Source of the DNA: an uncultured Lachnospiraceae bacterium
GTDB lineage: Bacteria > Bacillota > Clostridia > Lachnospirales > Lachnospiraceae
Assembly: GCA_910577015.1 (NCBI GenBank)
Contig: CAJTKU010000030.1
Coordinates: 1 to 18,780, forward strand
Direction: 5' to 3'
DNA length: 18,780 nt
Shown: positions 1 to 7,465 of the stretch, piece after piece
Layout of the letters: each line of letters begins with the position of its first letter
Numbering within the stretch: position 1 is the first letter of the stretch
Program-made: the position numbers and the translations under genes
Notes under the pieces: model-generated
Told to the model about the DNA's origin: nothing
The model's database searches: none
Seen by the model: the letters and a program-made list of their open reading frames with translations, nothing else

Positions 1-53
<53 letters not shown>

Positions 54-82
54 ATGCGGTGCAAACAGCACCGACGAATGCT

Positions 83-111
83 ATTTTATCCTATCAAGAG
101 AGGATTGTCAA
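83..111 (-). promoter_or_regulatory. Sigma-A promoter of tRNA-Arg(UCU)
   Basis: On the minus strand TTGACA (106-111) is separated by exactly 17 nt from TAAAAT (83-88). This is a near-consensus housekeeping promoter. The expected start lies about 20 nt before the tRNA 5' end at 53. Confidence 0.85.
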
Positions 112-170
112 CACTATTTTCACCATATCCGCGCAGAAATGCGGAAATTTGACTTTCCTGACGTTTTTTG

Positions 171-1874
171 CTAAAGCCGCAGTCCCCTGTAACGGTTTAT
201 GCAGGCATGAATTTCCTGTCTGCGCGGAACAGCCAGGTTGACAGGAAGGTATGTGCCGCCGCACACCGCTTCGATTCCTTTTTCCTCTATCAGCTTCACA
301 AGCGCCCCGGCTGCTTCGCTGACGCTCCTTCTGCCGTCAAAAAGATGCGCGCCTGCATATTTCAACAGATAGCCCAAAGCATTTAACTGCTCCGTATCCA
401 CAAGCTGTTCCACATATCTCATATCTATGGTTTCCTTGTTTAACAAGATACCGTCCAGCCCCATCGTCTTGATTTTCAGGCGTTCATTCTCCCACGCCGC
501 CCTGTCGTTTTTCACGCATCTTGCAAAAGACGGGCGCTCGTACGGCAGCGCTTCGCTTGCAGGCATGGAAAACCGTGATGCTTCCTCCCTGGCAAAATCG
601 GTGATATCCACAGGGCGGTAGCAGTCCATCTGGATGATGCAGTCTGCCTTTCGGAAATAGGAACCGGAACTTCCCGCCACAAGTACGGTGGACAGCCCTT
701 CCTTTTCAAATAATTCCCTTACCCTGTCTATAAAGGGGATGATGGGCTCCTTGCTCCGGTTTACCACCCTCTGCATCAGTTCGTCCCGTATCATAAAGTT
801 GGTTGCGCTGGTATCCTCGTCAATTAAGAGCAGCTTTGCCCCTGCTTCCATGGCCTCCACCACGCCTGCCGCCTGGGAAGTGCTGCCGCTGGCGTCCTCG
901 GAATAAAAAGCCTTCGTATCCTTGCCGTTGGGCAAGTCCCGGATAAACATGGATATATCCACATTCTTTACGCTCCTGCCATCCTCCGCGCGAATCTTCA
1001 TGGCGCTGTCCTGCGTAATGACGTACTCCCTTCCGTCACCTGCAATGTGGTTATATACCCCCCGTTCAATGGCTTCCAAAAGGGTGGACTTCCCATGGTA
1101 ACCGCCCCCGGCAATCATGGTGACACCTTTCCTGATGCCCATACCTTTTAACAGCCCCTTATGCGGCAAATCAAATGCCACCTCTAAGCTTTTCGGTGAA
1201 GAAAATGCCACGGCCCCTTTCATCGGCTTGTCCGACACGCCGGACTGCCTTGGCAGTATGGCGCCGTTCGCCACAAATACCACAAGGCCTTCCCCATCCA
1301 TTTTCTCCCTGATAAAATGCTGGTCATCCGCCAAATCGGCGTTTTCCTTCAGTTTGTCCGCCGGAAGGGATTTGTAAAGAAGGGACTTTTCCACACACTC
1401 GGGAAGGAACCCGAACAGAATTTTCTTTAACTCCCCGGCATTTACAGTTCTGCCGTTTGCCGGAAACCCTATCTCCATATGTACCACGACATCGCCGCAC
1501 CCTGCGTCAACACGGCAGGCGCTCCTTTCCAAAACCTCCTGCCCCGGACGGCTGACGCCCATAAGGCCGCTTTTGCCTGAACCCCTTGCCTTAAAAGAAT
1601 AATCCTCTATCCTCTTTCCGAACTGCCTTAAAAGATAATCCTGCAGGGCAATACGCCTGTGCTTTTCATCATAAAGCCCCGGCAAAAAACCTGCCGTTTT
1701 ACCGGCTACCCGCACACTGACCTTGGAAGGGGACGCAAAAGGGTCCCCCTGCACATGGTCTATTTCCAAAACATACCTGCCAAACGAATACGCACCCTTT
1801 GTATCCTTATACGCCGGATATCCCCTTCTGTCTATTCTGTCAAGGAGCGTCCGTAAATCCTCCGCACTTTTCAT
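171..1874 (-). CDS. ABC-class P-loop ATPase, COG3044/PF09818 type
   Basis: A 567-residue predicted ATPase. It has an N-terminal domain rich in charged and aromatic residues, then an ABC-type nucleotide-binding core: Walker A GGGYHGKST (about 256-264), a signature-like SGSTSQAAGVVEA (about 329-341), and Walker B LLLIDEDTSATN (about 348-359). There is no transmembrane segment or partner permease, so transport is unlikely. The only well-studied relative I recall is the trypanosome RNA-editing factor MRB1590, which binds RNA; an RNA-related role here is inference. I chose the second Met (1872-1874) because GGAG sits 7 nt upstream of it but only 2 nt from the Met at 1880. It follows the D-lactate dehydrogenase gene by 27 nt and may be co-transcribed. 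I see no clear terminator between its stop and the tRNA-Arg promoter. Family assignment is confident; cellular function is unknown. Confidence 0.9.
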   Translation of the reverse strand: MKSAEDLRTLLDRIDRRGYPAYKDTKGAYSFGRYVLEIDHVQGDPFASPSKVSVRVAGKTAGFLPGLYDEKHRRIALQDYLLRQFGKRIEDYSFKARGSGKSGLMGVSRPGQEVLERSACRVDAGCGDVVVHMEIGFPANGRTVNAGELKKILFGFLPECVEKSLLYKSLPADKLKENADLADDQHFIREKMDGEGLVVFVANGAILPRQSGVSDKPMKGAVAFSSPKSLEVAFDLPHKGLLKGMGIRKGVTMIAGGGYHGKSTLLEAIERGVYNHIAGDGREYVITQDSAMKIRAEDGRSVKNVDISMFIRDLPNGKDTKAFYSEDASGSTSQAAGVVEAMEAGAKLLLIDEDTSATNFMIRDELMQRVVNRSKEPIIPFIDRVRELFEKEGLSTVLVAGSSGSYFRKADCIIQMDCYRPVDITDFAREEASRFSMPASEALPYERPSFARCVKNDRAAWENERLKIKTMGLDGILLNKETIDMRYVEQLVDTEQLNALGYLLKYAGAHLFDGRRSVSEAAGALVKLIEEKGIEAVCGGTYLPVNLAVPRRQEIHACINRYRGLRL

Positions 1875-1901
1875 GTCCATTCTCCATTTTTCCGTTAATG
1901 C

Positions 1902-2891
1902 TTATAATTCGTTGCCGCTTTCCCTGCCCTCCACATAGGCAAGCGCATTGTCAAGCGTGGTCCGGCTAATCGCCTCCAGCGCTTCCACCGTAAAAAATCC
2001 CTGATGGGAGGTTACCATGACATTGGGGAAGGAAAGCAGCCTTGCCATGGTGGAATGCTCCAGTATCCTGTCGGACATGTCCTCGTATACCGTTCCGGTT
2101 TCCTCTTCGTACACATCCAGTCCGACTGCAAAAAACTTGCCGTCCCTGATGCCCTGAATCAAATCGTCGGTTTTGATAAGCGCTCCCCTGGAAGTATTTA
2201 CCAGCATGACGCCGTCCTTCATCTTACTGATGGTATCCTTGTTAATGAGATGATAATTTTCTTCTGTGAGCGGACAGTGCAGGGAAATCAAATCCGCCTC
2301 CGCCAGCAGATGGTCAAAATCCACATATTCCATAAAATCCAGGCTCTTGTTCGGATACATATCATAACCGATGACGCGCATACCGAATCCATGGCAGATA
2401 CGAGCCATCGCTGCGCCGATTTTGCCGGTTCCCACGATACCCGCCGTCTTTCCGTAGAGATTCACGCCCATAAGACCGGCAAGGTTAAAATTATTCTCCC
2501 GGCATTTGATATACGCTTTATGCATATGCCTGTCAGCCGTCAATACAAGCGCCATGGCATGTTCTGCGACCGCCTCCGGCGAATACCCCGGTACGCGCAT
2601 TATTTTCATGCCGCATTCCTTTGCCACATCCAAATCCACGTTATTAAATCCTGCACAACGCATCAGAATCAGTTTTACTCCGCACTTATGCAGCGTCCGA
2701 ACCGTCTTTTCCGACAAATCCATATTCACAAACGCACAGACAGCTTCAAACCCATCCGCAAGCCTTGCCGTTTCCGACGAAAGATTCGGCTCAATAAAAG
2801 TAATCTCCAAATCATGGTAATTGCCGTTCTTTAATAACTCCTCAAAAAATTGCTTATCATAGCTTTTAGTCCCAAAAAACAGAATATTCAT
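1902..2891 (-). CDS. ldhA: D-lactate dehydrogenase (2-hydroxyacid dehydrogenase)
   Basis: A 329-residue cytosolic enzyme reducing pyruvate to D-lactate with NADH, which regenerates NAD+ during fermentation. It has the same length as E. coli LdhA and similar blocks throughout (CAGFNNVDLD, PEAVAEHAM, YGKTAGIVGTGKIG, NTSRGALI). The Rossmann motif GTGKIG is at 154-159, and the coenzyme Asp is likely D177. The catalytic set is R235, E264 and H296 (TSHQGF). The reading frame is open to 2984, but the start is placed at 2891 because AGGAG lies just upstream. An in-frame ATG four codons earlier (ATGAGGAGAAGAATG) belongs to the ribosome-binding leader and has no site of its own. The roughly 90-nt leader can fold into three stem-loops. 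Other 2-hydroxyacid dehydrogenase substrates cannot be excluded from sequence alone. Confidence 0.92.
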   Translation of the reverse strand: MNILFFGTKSYDKQFFEELLKNGNYHDLEITFIEPNLSSETARLADGFEAVCAFVNMDLSEKTVRTLHKCGVKLILMRCAGFNNVDLDVAKECGMKIMRVPGYSPEAVAEHAMALVLTADRHMHKAYIKCRENNFNLAGLMGVNLYGKTAGIVGTGKIGAAMARICHGFGMRVIGYDMYPNKSLDFMEYVDFDHLLAEADLISLHCPLTEENYHLINKDTISKMKDGVMLVNTSRGALIKTDDLIQGIRDGKFFAVGLDVYEEETGTVYEDMSDRILEHSTMARLLSFPNVMVTSHQGFFTVEALEAISRTTLDNALAYVEGRESGNEL

Positions 2892-2896
2892 TCTTC

Positions 2897-2926
2897 TCCT
2901 CATTTCTGCGCTGCTTTGTTGCGCAA
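2897..2926 (-). repeat. Hairpin/Shine-Dalgarno leader element, copy 1 (ldhA)
   Basis: On the minus strand a stem TGCGC (2921-2925) / GCGCA (2907-2911) leads straight into GCAGAAATGAGGA, whose GAGGA serves as ribosome binding site. The 15-mer TCCTCATTTCTGCGC (plus strand, 2897-2911) is identical at 4270-4284. Confidence 0.6.
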
Positions 2927-2940
2927 GCCATAAGGCTTTC

Positions 2941-2974
2941 GGGTTTGTGCAGGCAGCGCGCAGGCACAAATCCC
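2941..2974 (-). promoter_or_regulatory. Stem-loop in the ldhA leader
   Basis: The plus-strand arms gggtttgtgc (2941-2950) and gcacaaatccc (2964-2974) pair over 10 bp with one bulged A. A second small hairpin, AAGCC-TTAT-GGCTT, follows at 2925-2938, partly sharing bases with the third stem at 2907-2925. A TATACT -10 box at 2985-2990 would start the transcript just ahead of this structure, but I find no good -35 box. No known riboswitch class is recognised. Confidence 0.4.
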
Positions 2975-3037
2975 GCTTTTCCATAGTATACCCACATACA
3001 CTAATTTCTTATGAATCCTATTTTCCGTGATGCTTCT

Positions 3038-4264
3038 TTATTTGTCAAGATGCCCCTCATTCAATTTCTCCCTCAATTCCTCCAAACTCATAGAAGGCGT
3101 AATATATTCGTACGGCCCCATATCGTATACTTCGCATTCCTCGTATGCCGCCTCTTTGCCATTAATATAAGTTACGCCGTAATTGCCTACGGAATCATAT
3201 TCTTCTTCATCGAGAGCCCCATTCCCGTTCGCATCGTCAAAATTAACCTCTTTGATTTCCGCAACAATTTCTATCGTATGCCCGCTGCCTACAGCCATAT
3301 AAGTCGTATATAAGACTGCCCCGGCATAATCGGTATTGTAATTTCTCAGGCTGTTTTTCCCCGAAGCATATTCGTACCCTGCATTTCCCATTGCGCCGTA
3401 TGCCCAATGGTCCATCAGCAGATATATACTTCCGTTGTCATAAGTGTACATGCTGACATAATATCCTGTATGGCCTGTGATTAATTCCGGTATGGCATCC
3501 CCATCCACATTGATAAGGTTAAATCCGCTTTCTTCCCCGGCCTCCAGCGCGAAAAGACTGCTTACCGCATCATACGCTTCCCGGTAATCTGCAAACTCAC
3601 CATTTTTCTTTCCGCCTCCAAACAAATTGCGAATCTTTGAAACAGTAATTTCCTCCAGCCGTGCAGAAATACTTTCACTTAGCCGCTCTTGTACCATGAA
3701 TCCGACAGAAATGCCATATTCCCCATAATCATTATAATAACCGTAATAAACGGCGGCAAAGCATGTGCTGCCGTATGTTTCCACCAGCACGATATCCGTG
3801 TGGCCGTCATAATTTATATCATAAAAAGAAACCGCGTCCAGGCTGGTAAAGGCTTCTCCTGCAAGGCTCTCCGGAACATAGCCGGTTATCTCACTGAGAA
3901 CTTCTCCTTCCTGTATTATCTGCATTCGGAAACCCCCGTTCTCTTCTGACGGCTCCAAAGGAACAAAATAGACTTTTCCCTCATATTCGCTGAGTTCCAC
4001 CTCAAACGTCTGCCCTGAAATACAGTCCTGTCCGAACATTTCCTTAAAGGCATCCGTCTGCAAATTATCCTGTGTATTGTCTTCCGTTTCCAAGGGGATT
4101 TCGGTTTCATGGTTTTCTTTTGCCTGTTTTGGGGGAGAAATGCTCTCCGGTACTATTGTTTCCCTGTTTTCCGTATTTTTTTCCTGCCCGCACGATGCCA
4201 GCATCCCCAGCGCCATGACTGCCATGGCAAATAAAAATTTCTTTTTGCTTTTGTGTCCGTACAT
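3038..4264 (-). CDS. Lipoprotein with EF-hand-like and FG-GAP/VCBS-like loops
   Basis: A 408-residue secreted, membrane-anchored protein of unknown function. The N terminus is a lipoprotein signal: KSKKK, a hydrophobic stretch, then lipobox LASC with C25 as the lipidation site. An acidic, Thr/Glu/Pro-containing linker (about 26-75) follows. The body has Asp-rich loops: DINYDGHTD (about 149-157) and NVDGDAIPE (about 252-260), both resembling FG-GAP/VCBS calcium loops. A canonical-looking EF-hand loop, DDANGNGALDEEE, sits near 343-355. Calcium binding is inferred from these motifs. The start at 4264 is chosen because GAGG lies 6 nt upstream; an in-frame ATG four codons earlier lies inside the leader element. 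The gene follows the MATE gene by 33 nt and is probably co-transcribed. The ligand or partner cannot be told. Confidence 0.8.
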   Translation of the reverse strand: MYGHKSKKKFLFAMAVMALGMLASCGQEKNTENRETIVPESISPPKQAKENHETEIPLETEDNTQDNLQTDAFKEMFGQDCISGQTFEVELSEYEGKVYFVPLEPSEENGGFRMQIIQEGEVLSEITGYVPESLAGEAFTSLDAVSFYDINYDGHTDIVLVETYGSTCFAAVYYGYYNDYGEYGISVGFMVQERLSESISARLEEITVSKIRNLFGGGKKNGEFADYREAYDAVSSLFALEAGEESGFNLINVDGDAIPELITGHTGYYVSMYTYDNGSIYLLMDHWAYGAMGNAGYEYASGKNSLRNYNTDYAGAVLYTTYMAVGSGHTIEIVAEIKEVNFDDANGNGALDEEEYDSVGNYGVTYINGKEAAYEECEVYDMGPYEYITPSMSLEELREKLNEGHLDK

Positions 4265-4269
4265 CTGTA

Positions 4270-4296
4270 TCCTCATTTCTGCGCAGTTTTTGCGCA
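4270..4296 (-). repeat. Hairpin/Shine-Dalgarno leader element, copy 2 (lipoprotein gene)
   Basis: On minus, TGCGCA (4291-4296), a 5-nt loop, and TGCGCA (4280-4285) form a 6-bp stem. It is followed by GAAATGAGGA, which supplies the ribosome binding site. The element fills almost the entire spacer between the MATE stop codon (4298-4300) and the lipoprotein start. It shares a 15-nt identical core with copy 1. Confidence 0.6.
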
Positions 4297-4297
4297 T

Positions 4298-5650
4298 TTA
4301 TTCTGCATCCCGGACAGGGAGTTTTCCCGCCAGGATAAAATAGCTGGTTACCAGCACCACATCCGCTCCCATCCATGCGGCTGTCTCCGCAAAAAAAACG
4401 CCTGCCTCCCCCACTGCCAGCGGCAGCAGCAGGACCGCTGCGGTACGCATGACAAACTCCACAATACCGGATACCATGGGCAGCACCGTATTACCCATGC
4501 CCTGAATGGCGGAACGCACTACATGAAGGATGTAAAGCACAGGCAGGCACACGCTCATAACCGCCAGATAAAAATAGGCAACCCGCAATGTCTGTTCCAC
4601 TTCCCTTGGCGTGCCGGAAATAAACCAGCCCAGAATGACTTTTCCGAACAACAGCATCACCGCTGCAATCACTACTGAGGTAACAATGGCGAGCCTTACT
4701 GCGGCGCGCATTCCCTGCCGGATTCGCTTATATTTTCCCGCGCCCAGATTCTGCCCTACATAAGTAATCATGGCATATCCGTAAGAAGTAGCGGCGATTT
4801 CCAGTATGCCGTACAGTTTATTGCTGGCAGTAAATCCCGCAATGAATATAACGCCAAAACCGTTGATTACGAACTGTACAATCATGCCGCCGATGGCGAT
4901 GATACAGTTTTGAAAAGCCATGGGAGAACCCAGCTTCAAAAGTTCTGCAAACATCCTTGGCTGTATCCTGAAATCTGCTTTTGTAAAACGGATAAAATCC
5001 AGTTTTCTGATGTGGTACAGACAAAAGCATCCGGATACCAGCTGGGCAATCAAGGTTGCCACGGCAGCGCCGGCAATGCCCCATTGAAAAACCAGCACAA
5101 ATACCAAATCCAGCACGATATTGGTAACGGAAGCAACCACCATTGCCTGAAGCGGTGTTTTGCCGTCACCCATGGAACGCAAAATGCAGGCAAATAAATT
5201 ATATGCCATGACAATCGGAAGTCCCAAAAACAATATTCTTAAGTAAAGAAGCGCATTAGGAAGGATATCCTTTGGCGTCTGTAACAGAAGCAGTACCGGA
5301 TTTGCTCCCGCCTGTCCTGCCACGACTAAAAGCAGCGAAAAAATGACGGAGAGAATACCCGCATTGCCAATCACATTTTTCAGCCGTTCAAACCGTCCTG
5401 CACCAAACTCTCGCGCCATCAGTATGGCAAACCCCTGTGTAAATCCCTGCACAATGCCCAGCATCATCCAGTTCATCCAGTCGGACGCCCCCAACGCCGC
5501 AAGCGCATCCACGCCCAGATACTTTCCTACTACCATGGTGTCCACCACGGTATACAACTGCTGAAAAACATTTCCCAGCATCAGGGGCAATGCAAAGGCA
5601 ACAATTAATCCTCCGGGAGTCCCCTCGGACATATTTTTCGTTCTTGACAT
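4298..5650 (-). CDS. MATE family multidrug/Na+ efflux transporter
   Basis: A 450-residue integral membrane protein with about 12 hydrophobic segments and the typical MATE start: a short cytosolic N terminus, then PGGLIVAFALPLMLGNVFQQLYxxVD-type sequence with MVVGKYLG. MATE proteins export cationic drugs or metabolites in exchange for Na+ or H+; the substrate here is unknown. The second-half repeat includes NCIIAIGGMIVQ and YVGQNLGAGKYKRI, matching the internal duplication of the family. Length is normal for the family. The start is supported by GGGGAAG just upstream. It lies 22 nt after the AlkD-like gene and 33 nt before the lipoprotein gene, suggesting one transcript. Confidence 0.92.
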   Translation of the reverse strand: MSRTKNMSEGTPGGLIVAFALPLMLGNVFQQLYTVVDTMVVGKYLGVDALAALGASDWMNWMMLGIVQGFTQGFAILMAREFGAGRFERLKNVIGNAGILSVIFSLLLVVAGQAGANPVLLLLQTPKDILPNALLYLRILFLGLPIVMAYNLFACILRSMGDGKTPLQAMVVASVTNIVLDLVFVLVFQWGIAGAAVATLIAQLVSGCFCLYHIRKLDFIRFTKADFRIQPRMFAELLKLGSPMAFQNCIIAIGGMIVQFVINGFGVIFIAGFTASNKLYGILEIAATSYGYAMITYVGQNLGAGKYKRIRQGMRAAVRLAIVTSVVIAAVMLLFGKVILGWFISGTPREVEQTLRVAYFYLAVMSVCLPVLYILHVVRSAIQGMGNTVLPMVSGIVEFVMRTAAVLLLPLAVGEAGVFFAETAAWMGADVVLVTSYFILAGKLPVRDAE

Positions 5651-5655
5651 ACTCT

Positions 5656-5670
5656 TCCCCGCTTCTGCGC
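5656..5670 (-). repeat. Variant of the leader element upstream of the MATE gene
   Basis: TCCCCGCTTCTGCGC on plus matches 12 of 15 positions of the core seen at 2897 and 4270. It again lies between an upstream stop codon (AlkD gene, 5673) and the next start (5650), giving the purine-rich GGGGAAG ribosome binding site. Confidence 0.35.
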
Positions 5671-5672
5671 CG

Positions 5673-6365
5673 CTATTTAAGAGGAACCTTCATAGATTTC
5701 AAATATTCCTTCTGCTTGGGCGTAATCCGATAGCTTTCCACTGCCTTTTGAATCGTCTTATTATGCGTCCAGAAATCAAGCGCCCTGTTTTCGATTATCT
5801 TCACAGCCGCATCATACTGCTTTGCCAGGGCTGTCGCAAAATACCATGCCCGCATCATATTGATGTAATACTCCTCTGAATGCACGCCTGCTGCCATATC
5901 AAGGTACAGCGCGTCAAAATCTTCATTCAAAAAATGTTCCATTAGCATCCCGATGGCAAAACGTACCGTGTAGGTTTCATCAGAGCATATCCACTTCTTA
6001 ATAAAGGGAAGAAGCTCATCGCGATACTTTTTAAACACCTTGGGGGATAGCTGGTCACAGGTGGCCCAGTTATCAATGTAAGGAAGGAAACGCTCCGTTT
6101 CGGATATGCAGTGTGCAAAGTCTTTGTCCACTGAAATGATAAAAGCGTGAAGCTGGTTTTCATCAAAATACAAATGAGGCAGTGCGGCAAGGAATGTATC
6201 GATTCCCTCCTTGGCTGCAAATTGCTTCGCCAGATTTCTGAGCGCAGGCGTCCTCACTCCGATTATAGACTCTTCTTTTACGGTAGGAATCAGTTTGATT
6301 TGAAATTCACGATATTTTTCATCCTGTAACAAAAACAACTCTTTTCTTATCTCGTCTGTAATCAT
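5673..6365 (-). CDS. DNA alkylation repair protein, AlkD/AlkC-like HEAT-repeat family
   Basis: A 230-residue, all-helical HEAT-like repeat protein of the DNA alkylation repair family (PF08713). Members such as Bacillus cereus AlkD excise bulky or cationic N3- and N7-alkyl purines without flipping the base. The N-terminal block with IIGVRTPALRNLAKQFA is characteristic. The WxxxD pair that lines the AlkD lesion pocket is visible as NWATCDQ (W100, D104), and MRAWYFATALAKQ occupies the expected later helix. Length fits the family (about 220-240). The start is supported by AAGGAGAAGCC just before ATG. It sits 42 nt downstream of the phosphatase-fusion gene. Glycosylase activity is inferred by homology; some family members have unclear activity. 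Confidence 0.9.
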   Translation of the reverse strand: MITDEIRKELFLLQDEKYREFQIKLIPTVKEESIIGVRTPALRNLAKQFAAKEGIDTFLAALPHLYFDENQLHAFIISVDKDFAHCISETERFLPYIDNWATCDQLSPKVFKKYRDELLPFIKKWICSDETYTVRFAIGMLMEHFLNEDFDALYLDMAAGVHSEEYYINMMRAWYFATALAKQYDAAVKIIENRALDFWTHNKTIQKAVESYRITPKQKEYLKSMKVPLK

Positions 6366-6407
6366 GGCTTCTCCTTGGTTTGTGTTTTTCCCGACTGAAA
6401 ATGGAAA

Positions 6408-7448
6408 TCACATCCTCCGGTTTATGTAATTGGCAATCACTTTTCCCTCCGGCTCTATGGTAAACTTAGAAACCGCCCCGCCAAATCCGATAAACCTGGT
6501 ATGCGCAATATCCCTAAACGTATCACCCATAAACATGGAATGCAAAAAGCTTAAAGTAGTTCCATGTGACACAATCATGATGTTTTCCATATCATTTGAG
6601 ATTATTTCCTGATAAAATGGATATAAACGGTTCCACAAATCACGGTCGGATTCCGCGTCTTCAAACGGTTTATAATCGGGGTCATAAGAATCTTTCGCAG
6701 GATTTTTATTGGCATTGTACCATTCCCTTGATTGACCGTTCCCTGCACCTGCGTTGACCTCACGAATCACCCGGGTCACTTCCGGCACAATCTTAAGTGT
6801 TTTATTTATCTCGTCAGCAGTCTGCATGGCGCGCTTTAAATCAGAAACATACATGCTAAACTCCTGACTGCCATTTTCACCCGAAAGCCCTTTTCCAATT
6901 TCATAGGCCTGCCTTTTCCCACGTTCGGTAAGTTCCCAGTCCCCCCATGCCCCTATCATTCCGTTGATGTGATGCTGTGACTCCGTATGCTGAACGGTTA
7001 TGATAGTCTTTCTTTTCTTTTTTTGAAAATACTCTCTTATCATTTCTTCAGCAATTTTTCGGTCAAACCAGCCCTCACCTTCCTCTTCCCTCGGATAAAG
7101 ACGGTGCAAATCTGCTTTTTCTTTTTCTGACAGTTCAGAATAATCCTCTATATCACTGTTTTCGCAAACTCCCACAAACTTATTATCACCGTCATTTCGG
7201 CAGAAAACACCAATTATCTTTACCCGTTCCTCATCTCCGAGCCTGTACTTCTTATCTGTCATGATAATGACATCAAGATGCCCGCACGGCGGCGTCCCGG
7301 ATTCTTTTATCCATCCATACGGCTGAGGTACATTTCTCACATAAGAAAGGCTGTCACAGTCTTTTTCTACAAAAGAATCCGTCTGTGCAAGATATTTCAT
7401 CCGCTTTGGATATTCCATTGTCTGTTCAATTTTTGCCGTAAAAATCAT
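6408..7448 (-). CDS. Two-domain protein: pyrophosphatase-like domain + histidine phosphatase domain
   Basis: 346 residues. Residues about 145-346 are a histidine phosphatase (phosphoglycerate-mutase-like) domain: QHTES with nucleophile H154, SDLKRA (R206), REVNAG (E230), and VSHGTTLSFL (H295). The usual RHG tripeptide is QHT, so the phosphate-binding Arg and the Gly are replaced. Residues 1-140 resemble family I inorganic pyrophosphatase: PYGWI (cf. NYGFI), GHLDVIIM (cf. DPLDVLVL), VKIIGVF, and NDGDNK (cf. EDAK). The two leading Asp of the D-x-D-P-x-D metal motif appear as P54 and G56; only D59 remains. Thus the first domain may be inactive or serve binding. The domain assignment of the N terminus is my alignment by eye. 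The gene starts 7 nt after the DUF3788 stop, so the two are probably translated from one mRNA. Substrate unknown. Confidence 0.75.
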   Translation of the reverse strand: MIFTAKIEQTMEYPKRMKYLAQTDSFVEKDCDSLSYVRNVPQPYGWIKESGTPPCGHLDVIIMTDKKYRLGDEERVKIIGVFCRNDGDNKFVGVCENSDIEDYSELSEKEKADLHRLYPREEEGEGWFDRKIAEEMIREYFQKKKRKTIITVQHTESQHHINGMIGAWGDWELTERGKRQAYEIGKGLSGENGSQEFSMYVSDLKRAMQTADEINKTLKIVPEVTRVIREVNAGAGNGQSREWYNANKNPAKDSYDPDYKPFEDAESDRDLWNRLYPFYQEIISNDMENIMIVSHGTTLSFLHSMFMGDTFRDIAHTRFIGFGGAVSKFTIEPEGKVIANYINRRM

Positions 7449-7453
7449 ATTAC

Positions 7454-7465
7454 CCTCATTTCTGC
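7454..7465 (-). repeat. Leader element core, copy upstream of the phosphatase-fusion gene
   Basis: The 12-mer CCTCATTTCTGC (plus strand) repeats the core of the elements at 2897 and 4270. Here it overlaps the last codons and TGA stop of the DUF3788 gene (CAG AAA TGA) and supplies GAGGG as ribosome binding site for the downstream gene. Confidence 0.45.

Noticed and set aside
131..145. GCGCAGAAATGCGG on plus as a fifth leader element
   Set aside because: It matches 11 nt of the motif but precedes no gene on that strand and forms only a 4-bp hairpin, so it is not listed as a functional copy.
2004..2834. 276-codon plus-strand ORF opposite ldhA
   Set aside because: It lies entirely antisense to a gene with full family motifs. 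Its translation has no recognisable domain and is rich in His/Cys as expected of a shadow frame.
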